Positions 22,415 through 30,149 of a stretch of DNA of 42,338 nt are shown piece by piece (position 1 is the stretch's first letter; every line of letters begins with the position of its first letter). Made by a program: the position numbers and the translations under genes. A model generated the notes under the pieces. It saw nothing but the letters and a program-made list of their open reading frames with translations, had not been told where the DNA came from and searched no databases. Origin of the DNA: RGUW01 sp049421025 (GTDB lineage: Bacteria; Cyanobacteriota; Cyanobacteriia; PCC-6307; Cyanobiaceae). Where the stretch lies: the NCBI GenBank assembly GCA_049421025.1, contig JBMSMG010000008.1:1-42338 (forward strand). The letters are read 5' to 3'.

Positions 22415-22519
22415 GCACCGTGTTGACCTGGCGATGTCGCATTGATCACATGCGGCGGTCACATCGGTTCGTGCGCACTAGCGGCGATAACAGACGATGG
22501 ATGGACCGCGTTTGTTTTC

Positions 22520-23311
22520 ATGGCACCGCCGCGTAAGGCCGTCGAGCTGTTTCTGAGCCTGGGCGTGACAACAGCTCTGGCCGGCGGCGGCCTGAGCCTG
22601 GTGCCTGAAGCTCTGGCACAGCATCAGCACCTCCCCGTTGCCGCCCACGATGAAGGTGGTGAAGGCGGTGAAGGTGGAGAAAGCGGCGTCGGTGCGATCA
22701 GCTCCGAGGTTGATCTTCTTGTTGTGCTGGCCCAGATGCAGGGCCATCTGCGCATCGCCCAGGAGTTGCTCGAGCAAGGCAACCCCAAAGCAGCAGAACC
22801 CCATACCGGGCACCCCGTTGACGAGCTCTACGGCGCAGTGGCGCCGGCACTGCAACGGTTAGGCATTGACCCTTTTCTAGAAAGCCTGGAGGCGCTGCGT
22901 CAGCAGGTGCGCCTCAACCCCAACCCCGCAGCAATCAAGCCAAAGCTCATCGCAGCCCAACAGGCCATCGCCAAGGCATCAGAAGCCCTGCCCGCAAAGG
23001 TTCGCCAAGACCCCCAGATCACCCTTGCGGTGGTCCGTCAGCTGGCTGCGGCAGCTGCCACGGAATACGACGGGGCCGAAGCAGACGGCCGCATTGTGGA
23101 GGTGATCGAATACCAAGATGCGCGGGGATTTCTGCTGGAAGCCAAGCAGTTCCTGAGCAAAGCTCAGGCGGCAATGCCCACGGCAACTCAACAGCTACAG
23201 GCCAAGATGCCCATCATCAACGCCATGCTCAAAGCGTTTCCAGCTGCAATAGCTCCTGGCAAGGCGGTCTTGAGCTCTGCTCAGCTGCAGCAACTGCAAA
23301 GCCAGTTGTGA
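22520..23311 (+). CDS. Periplasmic helical protein of the FTR1-associated type
   Basis: 263 aa from the ATG at 22520, giving a signal peptide (MAPPRKAVELFLSLGVTTAL, cleavage near LAQ). A short His/Gly/Glu-rich region (repeat EGGEGGEGG) follows, then LLVVLAQMQGHLRIAQELLEQ and HTGHPVDELYGAVAPAL, which resemble proteins encoded next to FTR1-type iron permeases (usual pattern: H-L-x-L-M-R-G-H ... H-M-K-H-P-x-D-E-L-Y). The C-terminal 100 residues are helical and Gln/Ala-rich. It is 105 bp downstream of the multicopper oxidase on the same strand; the pair may form an iron-oxidation module, although no FTR1 permease is in the window. Confidence 0.68.
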   Translation: MAPPRKAVELFLSLGVTTALAGGGLSLVPEALAQHQHLPVAAHDEGGEGGEGGESGVGAISSEVDLLVVLAQMQGHLRIAQELLEQGNPKAAEPHTGHPVDELYGAVAPALQRLGIDPFLESLEALRQQVRLNPNPAAIKPKLIAAQQAIAKASEALPAKVRQDPQITLAVVRQLAAAAATEYDGAEADGRIVEVIEYQDARGFLLEAKQFLSKAQAAMPTATQQLQAKMPIINAMLKAFPAAIAPGKAVLSSAQLQQLQSQL

Positions 23312-23400
23312 TTGGGCCGCGCGGCTCATGAAGGGATCCACCTTGGGCTAAGACCAGCTTCTAGGGTCAAAGCACTGCCACGCACCAGCGATTCGATTCG

Positions 23401-24540
23401 ATGAACGCCGCCATCGACACCCCTTCTGCCCTGCCAGTCACGATCCTGACCGGGTTTCTCGGGGCAGGCAAAACCACGCTGCTGAATCACATTCTCAGCA
23501 ACCAACAGGGGCTCAAGACCGCCGTTCTGGTGAACGAATTCGGCGAGATCGGCATCGACAACGACCTGGTGGTGGCCACCGGCGAAGACATGGTCGAGCT
23601 GAGCAACGGCTGCATCTGCTGCTCGATCAACGGTGAGCTGCTCGATGCGGTGTACCGGATCCTGGATCGCCCCGAACCGGTCGACTACCTGGTGGTGGAG
23701 ACAACCGGCCTGGCCGATCCGCTGCCTGTGGCGATGACCTTTCTGGGCAGTGATCTGCGCGACGCCACCCGTCTCGACTCGATCATCACCCTGGTCGACG
23801 CCGAGAACTTCGGACCCGAGATCCTCGAAGGCGAGGTAGCCCGGGCCCAGGTCGTCTACAGCGACATGCTGCTGCTCAACAAGTGCGACCTGGTGGATGA
23901 GGCCCGTCTTGCGTCATTGGAAGACGAGCTGCGCAGCATCAAGACCGATGCCCGCATCCTGCGCTCCATCAAAGGCGAGGTGCCGCTGCCGCTGCTGCTG
24001 AGCGTGGGGCTGTTCGAGAGCGACAAAGTCGTTGCCAAGCAGGACCACAGCCACTGCGACCACGACCATGGCCACTGCGAACACGAGCATGGGCATGGAC
24101 ACAGCCACGACCACGATCACAGCCATGGCGGGCACGCTCACCACAACGACCATGGTCATGACCATGGTCACGAACACAAGGGAGCTCACGAGCACGACCA
24201 CAGCCACAGCGATCACCCCGACCATGCGGCGATCGAAGGCTTCACCTCGCTCTCGTTTGCAGCCGAGGGTCCCTTTGCCCTGCGCAAGTTCCAAAACTTT
24301 CTCGACAACCAGCTGCCTGCTGGCATCTTCCGCGCCAAGGGGATTCTTTGGTTCAACGAAAGTGAGCGGCGCCATGTGTTTCACCTGGCCGGCAAGCGCT
24401 TTTCGATCGACGACTCGGACTGGCCCACGGCCGAGCGCAAGAACCAGATCGTGCTGATCGGCAAAAACCTCGATCACGCCCAATTGCGCAAACAGCTCCA
24501 GGCCTGCGTAGCCCCTAATGCCGGCAAAGGATTTGCCTAA
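23401..24540 (+). CDS. COG0523/CobW-family GTPase with a long His-rich insert
   Basis: 379 aa. GTPase motifs: GFLGAGKTTLL (P-loop, about residues 18-28), VNEFGEIGID, the CxCC metal site GCICCSI (about 73-79), ETTGLADPLP and NKCDLVDE. Between the G domain and the CobW C-terminal domain lies a His/Asp insert (about residues 214-280) with 27 His in about 62 residues, encoded at 24042-24230. Such proteins hand Zn, Ni or Co to target enzymes or to the B12 pathway. The cobalamin riboswitch and hupE follow immediately, which favours cobalt, but znuA and zur nearby leave zinc open. Confidence 0.9.
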   Translation: MNAAIDTPSALPVTILTGFLGAGKTTLLNHILSNQQGLKTAVLVNEFGEIGIDNDLVVATGEDMVELSNGCICCSINGELLDAVYRILDRPEPVDYLVVETTGLADPLPVAMTFLGSDLRDATRLDSIITLVDAENFGPEILEGEVARAQVVYSDMLLLNKCDLVDEARLASLEDELRSIKTDARILRSIKGEVPLPLLLSVGLFESDKVVAKQDHSHCDHDHGHCEHEHGHGHSHDHDHSHGGHAHHNDHGHDHGHEHKGAHEHDHSHSDHPDHAAIEGFTSLSFAAEGPFALRKFQNFLDNQLPAGIFRAKGILWFNESERRHVFHLAGKRFSIDDSDWPTAERKNQIVLIGKNLDHAQLRKQLQACVAPNAGKGFA

Positions 24541-24557
24541 GAGGTCTGGCCCTGCGG

Positions 24558-24715
24558 CGCAGGTGTCGTAAGCCAGCAATACTGGTAACGGGTTCTCCGG
24601 AGTCAGCCCGGAGAGGCAACGAGGAAAGTTCGGTGAGGGTTCGCCCAATTCCGGCACTGTCCCGCAGCTGTGATGGCGCTTGCGCCTCAGTCAGAACGCT
24701 CGCCCGACCACCCTC
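24558..24715 (+). ncRNA. Cobalamin (B12) riboswitch
   Basis: The B12 box GCACTGTCCCGCAGCTGTGA is at 24654-24673, next to the typical GGAAAGTTCGGTGA block (24623-24636) and to the 3' element AGTCAGAACGCTCGCCC (24689-24705). Order and spacing are those of class-I cobalamin riboswitches. It lies in the 209-bp gap before hupE and is expected to reduce hupE expression when adenosylcobalamin is plentiful. The outer boundaries are approximate. Confidence 0.85.
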
Positions 24716-24749
24716 CTTCTCGCTGCCGGCGCGGACCGGACCGCCTTCG

Positions 24750-25340
24750 ATGACCGCCTCGAACCTCACCCGTCAGCTGGTACCTGCCGCTGCAGCTGGC
24801 CTGGGCCTGAGCCTGCTGTCGGCCCTACCGGCTGGCGCCCATGGCCTTGCCCATGGAGGGGTGCTCAGCGGCGCCACCCATCCGCTGCTGGGACTCGATC
24901 ACCTGCTGCTGCTGCTCGGGGTGGGCGTACTCAGCTCCAGCATGGGAGCCACGGTGCTGCTGTTTGCCCTGGCCGGTGCCCTGATCGGAGCCGTGGCCGG
25001 CAGCAGCGGCGGCCAGCTGCCTGCAGCCGAGGTGCTGGCGGCCCTGTCGGTATCGGCCCTGGGCTTGTTAACTCTGCAGCTGGGACGCATGAAGCAGCGT
25101 CCCGCACTGGCGCCCATCGGCAGCCTGGTTGCAGCAGCAGTGGCGGTGCATGCCCTGCTGCATGGCCAGGAAGCTCCGGCCGGTCACGCCGGTTGGTGGC
25201 TGGGCGCCCTGCTGGCTTCGGCCCTGGTGGTAGGGATCACCCACCTGTCGCTGCGGCGGCTCGCCCTGCGCTGGACCCTTGTGCTGGCAGCGGCTCTGAG
25301 CCTGGCGGGAGGCGTTCTGGCTCTGGCACCGCTGGCGTAA
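24750..25340 (+). CDS. hupE: HupE/UreJ-family metal (cobalt) transporter
   Basis: 196 aa from the ATG at 24750; the frame is open upstream through the riboswitch but that part is noncoding. Six hydrophobic helices, with the family motif HPLLGLDHLLLLLGVG (His-Pro and Asp-His, near residues 44-59) in the first part and a His-containing VHALLHGQE later on. The signal-like N-terminus ends in GAHGLAHGG. HupE proteins import Ni or Co; control by a cobalamin riboswitch points to Co uptake for B12 synthesis. It follows the COG0523 GTPase in the same direction. Confidence 0.9.
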   Translation: MTASNLTRQLVPAAAAGLGLSLLSALPAGAHGLAHGGVLSGATHPLLGLDHLLLLLGVGVLSSSMGATVLLFALAGALIGAVAGSSGGQLPAAEVLAALSVSALGLLTLQLGRMKQRPALAPIGSLVAAAVAVHALLHGQEAPAGHAGWWLGALLASALVVGITHLSLRRLALRWTLVLAAALSLAGGVLALAPLA

Positions 25341-25377
25341 CAGCCGCTACACCAAAGCTGGCCAGGCTGGTTATGGT
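25337..25377 (+). promoter_or_regulatory. NtcA-activated-type promoter before a 47-aa gene
   Basis: GTAACAGCCGCTAC (25337-25350), a perfect GTA-N8-TAC, overlaps the hupE stop codon and is followed after 21 bp by TATGGT (25372-25377), a TAN3T box. Spacing and layout are the same as at 18145. The expected start of transcription is near 25384, 15 bases before the ATG of the small gene at 25399. Confidence 0.6.
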
Positions 25378-25398
25378 GCGCCCATTGCAGGGAGTGCC

Positions 25399-25542
25399 AT
25401 GGCCGAAGCCTTCGTGTTTGCCGCGGTGGTCACCCTGTTTGGCCTGGCCCTCTGGCTGACCACCGATTCTGACGACGACAACGGCGGTGGGGGGTTAATG
25501 CAGCCCGCGCTGGTGCCTGTGCGAGTTCGCCCCAGGGGCTGA
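25399..25542 (+). CDS. 47-aa single-pass membrane protein
   Basis: ATG preceded by GGGAG. The N-terminal half is a hydrophobic helix (AFVFAAVVTLFGLALWL, residues about 4-20), followed by an Asp-rich turn (TTDSDDDNGG) and a short basic tail (VPVRVRPRG). The frame and ribosome site are good, and it has its own NtcA-type promoter. I do not recognise it; it is not one of the photosystem small subunits I can identify. It lies 130 bp upstream of futA. Confidence 0.65.
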   Translation: MAEAFVFAAVVTLFGLALWLTTDSDDDNGGGGLMQPALVPVRVRPRG

Positions 25543-25672
25543 CAAGCAGCTGTAGCAAATGTCACAGCCGTGGTTTCCATTGATCACGGCTTGGTTTCAG
25601 CCACATCCATAGGGTGATTGGCACGTGCAGCGCTCTCAATCGAGGCCTGCAGCTCGCCGATCTCCTCGGACC

Positions 25673-26716
25673 ATGGATTGCTCACCATTGCTGCCTCGCA
25701 CGCTTGCCCTAGGCGGGGTACTGCTCGCCACTGCCGCCGTCGGCAGCGTCAATCTGGCAATGGCGCAGAGCCGACCGCAGCAGGAGGTCAATGTGTTCTC
25801 CGGGCGGCACTACAACACCGACAAGGCTCTCTACGCCGAATTCACCCGGCGCACCGGCATCAAGGTCAATCTGCTCGAAGGCAAAGACGACGAGCTGATT
25901 CAGCGCTTGCGCAGTGAAGGCCGCAACAGCAGGGCCGATCTGCTGGTGCTGGTCGATGCGGCCCGTCTGTACCGGGCCCAACAGGCCAACCTGTTTCGGC
26001 CGATCCGCTCGGCCGAACTCAACAAAGACGTACCCACCAACCTGCGCGACCCTGGCGGGCGCTGGTACGCCCTGACGCGCCGCGCCAGGCCGGTCATGGT
26101 CAATCCCGCCCAGGTCAATGCGGCCTTGATTCGCACCTACAACGACCTGAGCCGCCCTGAGCTCAAAGGCAAGCTCTGCCTGCGCAACCGCGCCAGCGTT
26201 TACAACCAGTCGCTGGTGGCCGATGAACTGGTGCGCCGCGGCGGCAAGGCCACAGCCCAGTGGATCCGCGGGGTGGTTGCCAACAACGGCCAACCCTTCT
26301 ACAGCTCGGACACCACCATGGTGCGCGCTGTGGGCCAGGGTCAGTGCGGTGTCACCCTTGCCAACCAGTACTACCTGGCGCGGCTGCTCAGCGGTGAGAA
26401 CGCCGCTGATCGCCAGATTGCCAAAAACGTGCGGGTGGTCTGGCCCAACCCGACCCACATCAACATCACCGCTGGTGGGGTCACCCGCCATGCACGCAAC
26501 CCAGCGGCTGCACAGCGACTGCTCGAATTTTTGGCCTCGCCCAGCTCAGGCGAAGGCTATGCCGCTGCCAACAACGAGTACCCCCTGCGGGGCTGGGGCA
26601 ACAACCCCACCCTCAAACGGTTCGGCGCCTTTGTGCCCTCGCCGGTGTCGATGGAGCAGCTGGGTCGACGCAACCGCGAGGCCGTGCAGCTGATGACGCA
26701 GGCTGGCTGGCAGTAA
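25673..26716 (+). CDS. futA: Iron(III) ABC transporter substrate-binding protein
   Basis: 347 aa from the ATG at 25673; a GTG at 25625 would add 16 residues. Signal peptide: MDCSPLLPRTLALGGVLLAT, cleavage near AMAQ. The mature protein begins in the family style, NVFSGRHYNTDKALYAEFTRRTGI, and has the Tyr pair of the iron site in LANQYYLARLL. Family members bind ferric iron in the periplasm (FutA, IdiA). No lipobox is seen. The permease gene futB starts 16 bp after the stop; the ATPase FutC is not in the window. Upstream is the 47-aa gene; no Fur site is evident in the 130 bp between them. Confidence 0.92.
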   Translation: MDCSPLLPRTLALGGVLLATAAVGSVNLAMAQSRPQQEVNVFSGRHYNTDKALYAEFTRRTGIKVNLLEGKDDELIQRLRSEGRNSRADLLVLVDAARLYRAQQANLFRPIRSAELNKDVPTNLRDPGGRWYALTRRARPVMVNPAQVNAALIRTYNDLSRPELKGKLCLRNRASVYNQSLVADELVRRGGKATAQWIRGVVANNGQPFYSSDTTMVRAVGQGQCGVTLANQYYLARLLSGENAADRQIAKNVRVVWPNPTHINITAGGVTRHARNPAAAQRLLEFLASPSSGEGYAAANNEYPLRGWGNNPTLKRFGAFVPSPVSMEQLGRRNREAVQLMTQAGWQ

Positions 26717-26732
26717 GGGAGTCGGCAGAGCG

Positions 26733-28256
26733 TTGACGCTTTCGGCATGGCCCAAGGGAGACCGGCGCCTGGTGCTGGTGGTGGCGGTGGTGGCAGTGAG
26801 CCTGCTGGCTCTGCTACCCCTGCTCACCCTGCTATGGGAAGCGCTCATCGGCGGTGAGGCTGCCGCGATGGGACTGGGCGTCGACGGCGCCGATCAGGTG
26901 CGCGGCACCCTGGCCCTGGTCGCTGGCGAGGGGCTTGCCGGCGCCATTCTTGGAACGGCAACCGGTTGGCTCACGGCCGAGTGCAGCTTTCCCGGCCGGC
27001 GCCTGTTGCGGATCGCCCAGCTGCTGCCCATGGCGATTCCGGCCTATCTGCTGGCGGCCAGCCTGATCGATTGGGCCAGCTACCGCGGGCTGCGCATCCA
27101 TGGGCTGGGCTGGGCCATTGCCCTGCTGAGCCTGGCCAATTACGGCTATGTGTTCCTGCTGAGCACCGAAAGCTTTGCCGTCAGTGGACGGCGCCTCATG
27201 GAGGCCAGCCGCAGCCTGGGTGTGGGGCCCTGGCGCTGTTTTTTCAGGGTGGCCCTGCCGATCGCCTTGCCTGCAATCGGAGCCGGCGTTGCCCTGAGCG
27301 CCATGGAGGTGGTCAACGAGCTGGGTGCCGTGCGCCTGCTGGGCGTGCCGAGCCTCTCAGCGGGCATTCTTGATCGCTGGCAGGTTGATGGTGACCCCAA
27401 AGGAGCTGCCCTGCTGTCACTGGTAGCCCTGGCGATCGTGGGGGTGCTGATCGCCGGCGAGCGGCAGTTGCGGCGGCGCAGCCGCCGCTGGAACCTCAGC
27501 GGCCCTCCATCGGATCAACCCCTCTGGCAGCTGCAGGGTTGGCGGGCAGCGCTGGCAGCGGTGGTGTGCGCCCTGCCGCCTGTTGTGGCTTTGTTGATTC
27601 CCCTTGTATGGATGGCGGATGGCTGGCAAAACCTCAACGCCCAGGCCTGGAGTGAGCTGCTGCCCCTGGCCCTGCGCAGCCTGTCATTGGCGCTGGCTGC
27701 CGCTGGCGTCACCGTGATGGCCGCGCTGCTACTGGCGATCGTGCGCCGCTGGAGCCCCCAGCTCAGCGTCAGGCAACTCAGCTTTGTGGCCGGTTTGGGC
27801 TATGCGGTGCCGGGCAGCGTGCTGGCCTTGGGGTTGATCGTGCTGGGCGGGCCGCTGGCCCTGAGCCCTTTGCTGCTGCTGCTGTGGGGCTATGGGGACC
27901 GCTTCATGGCGGTCAGCAAACAAGGCCTCGATGCTGCCTTTGAGCGCATTCCCCCCAGCGTCGACGAGGCTGCGATCAGCCTGGGCAGCGCCTGGAGCGA
28001 TGTGCTGCGGCGCGTGCATTTGCCGCTGCTGCGCGGCCCACTGCTGGTGGGCGCACTGATGGTGTTTGTCGATGTGGTCAAGGAGTTGCCCTTGACCCTG
28101 GCGCTGCGGCCCTTTGATTTCGACACGCTGGCGGTGCGGGTGTTTCAGTACGCCAGCGACGAGCGCGTTGGTGCGGCGATGGCACCGGCGCTGTTGATCA
28201 TGCTGTTCGGGCTGATCGCCGCGGCAGCCCTGGTGCCGGCTCTCGATCGCCGCTGA
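26733..28256 (+). CDS. futB: Iron(III) ABC transporter permease
   Basis: 507 aa starting from a TTG that follows an AAGGGAG site. Two repeated halves, each of about six hydrophobic helices, and two EAA-like loops: GRRLMEASRSLGVGPWRCFFRVALP in the first half and VDEAAISLGSAWSDVLRRVHLP in the second. This double-domain layout is that of FutB/FbpB-type iron permeases. It works with FutA and an ATPase encoded elsewhere. The stop codon lies within a small inverted repeat (28249-28264). Confidence 0.92.
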   Translation: MTLSAWPKGDRRLVLVVAVVAVSLLALLPLLTLLWEALIGGEAAAMGLGVDGADQVRGTLALVAGEGLAGAILGTATGWLTAECSFPGRRLLRIAQLLPMAIPAYLLAASLIDWASYRGLRIHGLGWAIALLSLANYGYVFLLSTESFAVSGRRLMEASRSLGVGPWRCFFRVALPIALPAIGAGVALSAMEVVNELGAVRLLGVPSLSAGILDRWQVDGDPKGAALLSLVALAIVGVLIAGERQLRRRSRRWNLSGPPSDQPLWQLQGWRAALAAVVCALPPVVALLIPLVWMADGWQNLNAQAWSELLPLALRSLSLALAAAGVTVMAALLLAIVRRWSPQLSVRQLSFVAGLGYAVPGSVLALGLIVLGGPLALSPLLLLLWGYGDRFMAVSKQGLDAAFERIPPSVDEAAISLGSAWSDVLRRVHLPLLRGPLLVGALMVFVDVVKELPLTLALRPFDFDTLAVRVFQYASDERVGAAMAPALLIMLFGLIAAAALVPALDRR

Positions 28257-28264
28257 GCTGCGGC
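28249..28264. repeat. Short inverted repeat over the futB stop
   Basis: GCCGC and GCGGC flank the six bases TGAGCT, which contain the stop codon. A 5-bp hairpin is possible; no T run follows. Similar hairpins lie over the stops of other genes in this window (17864, 19174). Confidence 0.35.
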
Positions 28265-28283
28265 AACGGACTGCTGGCCCAAG

Positions 28284-28427
28284 TCAATCGCGGCCGCAGC
28301 GGCATTTGCCGCCCTTCCAGTTGGAGCATTTTTTCTTCTTGCAGCCCTTGCTCTTCAAGGCCAGCAAGCGCCCCAACACCCGCCCAAGGCCGCTGCTCTC
28401 GAGGGAGTGACCGAGGGGCTGGGCCAT
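28284..28427 (-). CDS. 47-aa Cys/Lys-rich protein
   Basis: ATG start at 28427, overlooked by usual length cut-offs. The N-terminal half (MAQPLGHSLESSGLGRVLGR) is a plain helix; the C-terminal half KGCKKKKCSNWKGGKCRCGRD has four Cys in a C-x4-C-x7-C-x-C pattern within a basic context. This could be a metal-binding or nucleic-acid-binding tail. Placed between futB and the ferritin gene it may belong to iron homeostasis, but that is only location. It converges on futB with 27 bp between stop codons. Confidence 0.65.
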   Translation of the reverse strand: MAQPLGHSLESSGLGRVLGRLLALKSKGCKKKKCSNWKGGKCRCGRD

Positions 28428-28464
28428 GGCTCAGGCGTGATTAAAAAGCTGCAACCAGCCTAAT

Positions 28465-28479
28465 TGCAAACGATTCTCC
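28465..28479. promoter_or_regulatory. Fur-family-like site upstream of ferritin
   Basis: TGCAAACGATTCTCC shares the central CGATTCTC block with the sites at 20149 and 30150, and 10 of 15 positions with the TGATAATGATTATCA consensus. It is 126 bp upstream of the ferritin ATG and 38 bp upstream of the divergent Cys/Lys-rich gene. Confidence 0.5.
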
Positions 28480-28604
28480 TTTGCGCCCGAGCGACGGCGC
28501 GGCAACCTTTGGTCACAGGGGCGTGTGCCATCGATCACGCCAAGCCAAGAGGCGCCAAAGGCAGACCATCGCTACCTTTAAGGAGCTCTGCCTTCGCCCC
28601 AGCC

Positions 28605-29207
28605 ATGGTTCAAAGCGGCATTGCCGGCACCAGCAGCGGCCCCATGAGCACGGGCCCGATGAGCACCGGCCCCAGTGGCCGCGCCATGGCCCAGGCAATG
28701 GAGCCCGACTTGCTGGACGCCCTGCAGCAACACCTGAGCATGGAGCGTCAGGCGCAGATCGCTTACACAGCCATGGCCCTGTGGTGCGCTGAGCGCGAAC
28801 TGCGCGGCTTCGTGCAGCATTTCAAGCAGGAGGCAGCCGACGAGCAGCAACACGCCTCGCTGTTTGCCGACTATCTGGTCTCCAGGGCCCAGAGCGTGAC
28901 CCTTGAAGCCCTGCCGGCCCCGCGCCAGCAGTGGAGCAGCGTTGAAGAGATTCTGGCTGCGGTCTTTCAGATGGAAGCAGAGGTGACCACCTCGCTGCAG
29001 CAGCTCTATGCCCTGGCCGAACGGGCCGCCGATGTGCGCACAACGGTGTTTCTCGATCCGATCATTCAGGGCCAGATCGATGCCGAACATCACGCCGCCC
29101 ACCTGCTCGGGCGGGTGCGGCTGGGCCGCGGCGATGCCACCGCACTGCTGGTAATCGACGGCGAGCTGAGTGCCGGCAACAGCCAACCAGCGTCGCTGGC
29201 CGGCTGA
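28605..29207 (+). CDS. Ferritin
   Basis: 200 aa from the ATG at 28605; the frame continues upstream to 28464 but through the regulatory region. The N-terminal 30 residues are a Gly/Ser/Met-rich extension (repeat MSTGP). The four-helix bundle starts near residue 35: DALQQHLSMERQAQIAYTAM provides Glu and the nearby Tyr of the diiron centre; EAADEQQHASLF supplies Glu-x-x-His, and the third and fourth helices (ILAAVFQMEAEV and IIQGQIDAEHHA) the remaining ligands. The protein stores iron as ferric oxide. Its neighbours are iron-uptake and iron-stress genes. No haem-binding Met of bacterioferritin is needed for this call. Confidence 0.9.
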   Translation: MVQSGIAGTSSGPMSTGPMSTGPSGRAMAQAMEPDLLDALQQHLSMERQAQIAYTAMALWCAERELRGFVQHFKQEAADEQQHASLFADYLVSRAQSVTLEALPAPRQQWSSVEEILAAVFQMEAEVTTSLQQLYALAERAADVRTTVFLDPIIQGQIDAEHHAAHLLGRVRLGRGDATALLVIDGELSAGNSQPASLAG

Positions 29208-29209
29208 GC

Positions 29210-29476
29210 TCAGCTGCAGGCGATGGGCCTGCAGGTCAACTCCTGCAGCAGGGCCAAAGCCAGCGACTCGTTAGCTGAGCTGCGAGCGCGCAACTGCTGG
29301 CAAAGACGCTGCAATTCCTGACGGCGCGCCAGCAGCGTTTCGCGCTCACGCAACAAGCGGCCGGCCAGAGCTGGGTGCTGCGTGCCGCGTAGATCGGCAC
29401 TCAAACGGCCAAGCCGTGTGCGCAGCCAGCAGCTTTCGCGGCACAGGCTGCTCAGCAGGGCATCGGCAACGGCCAT
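29210..29476 (-). CDS. Small helical protein in the idiB operon
   Basis: 88 aa starting one base after the stop of the Crp-family gene (TGA-G-ATG), so translation is almost certainly coupled. It is one long amphipathic helix region, Leu/Arg-rich (LLRERETLLARRQELQRLCQ), with four or more Cys spread along it. I do not recognise a family. Its fixed position behind the regulator suggests a partner or modulator, which is inference. It ends 2 bp from the convergent ferritin gene; the junction holds the palindrome GCTGAGCTCAGC at 29203-29214. Confidence 0.62.
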   Translation of the reverse strand: MAVADALLSSLCRESCWLRTRLGRLSADLRGTQHPALAGRLLRERETLLARRQELQRLCQQLRARSSANESLALALLQELTCRPIACS

Positions 29477-29477
29477 C

Positions 29478-30092
29478 TCAGGCCGCCGCCAGCGGGGCGT
29501 TCTCGACCCACAGTGGAGCCAACCTCAAACCGGGCTCGCCGCTGGGCACCTCCAGCCACTGGGCCTGGCGGAAGCGCGACATCATGCGTGTGGTGGTGAC
29601 CCGGGTGGTGCCGATCAGCTCGCCGATGCGCTCATGGGTGAGGCGAAACGGCAGATCGCACCAGCCTCCGCAGCGGCGGCCCAAGCGGTTGACCAACAGG
29701 GCCAACAGGGCATGCAGGCGTTGCTCCGCCTGACCCAAATGGCGAATGCGCAGCAGTTGCAGGGTCCACTCATTGACTGGATCGAAGCCCTCTTTGGCTC
29801 GGGGTTCGGCATCGCTGCAAAACACCAAGGGCGTCAGCGCCTCGACGCAGACCCCTTCGCTGCAGAGGCGATCGGTGCGCAGCTGATCGCCAGGCTGCAA
29901 AAAAGCCAGGGTCATGCCCTCGGTTTCTTCGCAAGGGCAATAGACCCGTGCCACTCCTTCAAGCACCTCAAGACACGAGCCCTCGGGGCGCACACCAGCA
30001 CTGAGCAGCACTGACTGGCCCAGGGGCAAGCGCACCGCCGAGCGGCGCTCGCCGCGCTGAACGCTGGGGGGCTTGAGCAGAGAAACAACCAT
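29478..30092 (-). CDS. idiB: Crp/Fnr-family regulator, IdiB-like
   Basis: 204 aa. The N-terminal half is a cupin-like effector domain (LPLGQSVLLSAGVRPEGSCL, GDQLRTDRL) without obvious cAMP-binding residues, and the C-terminal HTH has RLTHERIGELIGTTRVTTTR, the Crp DNA-recognition layout. In Synechococcus elongatus IdiB, a Crp-family activator, controls idiA (futA) under iron limitation; the position beside futAB and ferritin here supports the same role. Two sites resembling Fur-family operators lie in the 155 bp upstream. The gene name is given by context; another Crp-type iron regulator would fit as well. Confidence 0.75.
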   Translation of the reverse strand: MVVSLLKPPSVQRGERRSAVRLPLGQSVLLSAGVRPEGSCLEVLEGVARVYCPCEETEGMTLAFLQPGDQLRTDRLCSEGVCVEALTPLVFCSDAEPRAKEGFDPVNEWTLQLLRIRHLGQAEQRLHALLALLVNRLGRRCGGWCDLPFRLTHERIGELIGTTRVTTTRMMSRFRQAQWLEVPSGEPGLRLAPLWVENAPLAAA

Positions 30093-30110
30093 GACGCCGC
30101 CAGGGCTTAT

Positions 30111-30125
30111 TGCGAATGACTCGCA
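30111..30125. promoter_or_regulatory. Fur-family operator upstream of idiB
   Basis: TGCGAATGACTCGCA (core of the inverted repeat TTGCGA-ATGAC-TCGCAA) is a 7-1-7 palindrome with 6 of 7 pairs matching and keeps the conserved T-G, A-A-T-G-A, C-A positions of the Fur consensus. It is 19 bp upstream of the idiB start, in a place to repress it when iron is sufficient. Confidence 0.62.
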
Positions 30126-30149
30126 ACCTAAACAAGACTCCCGCCCTTT

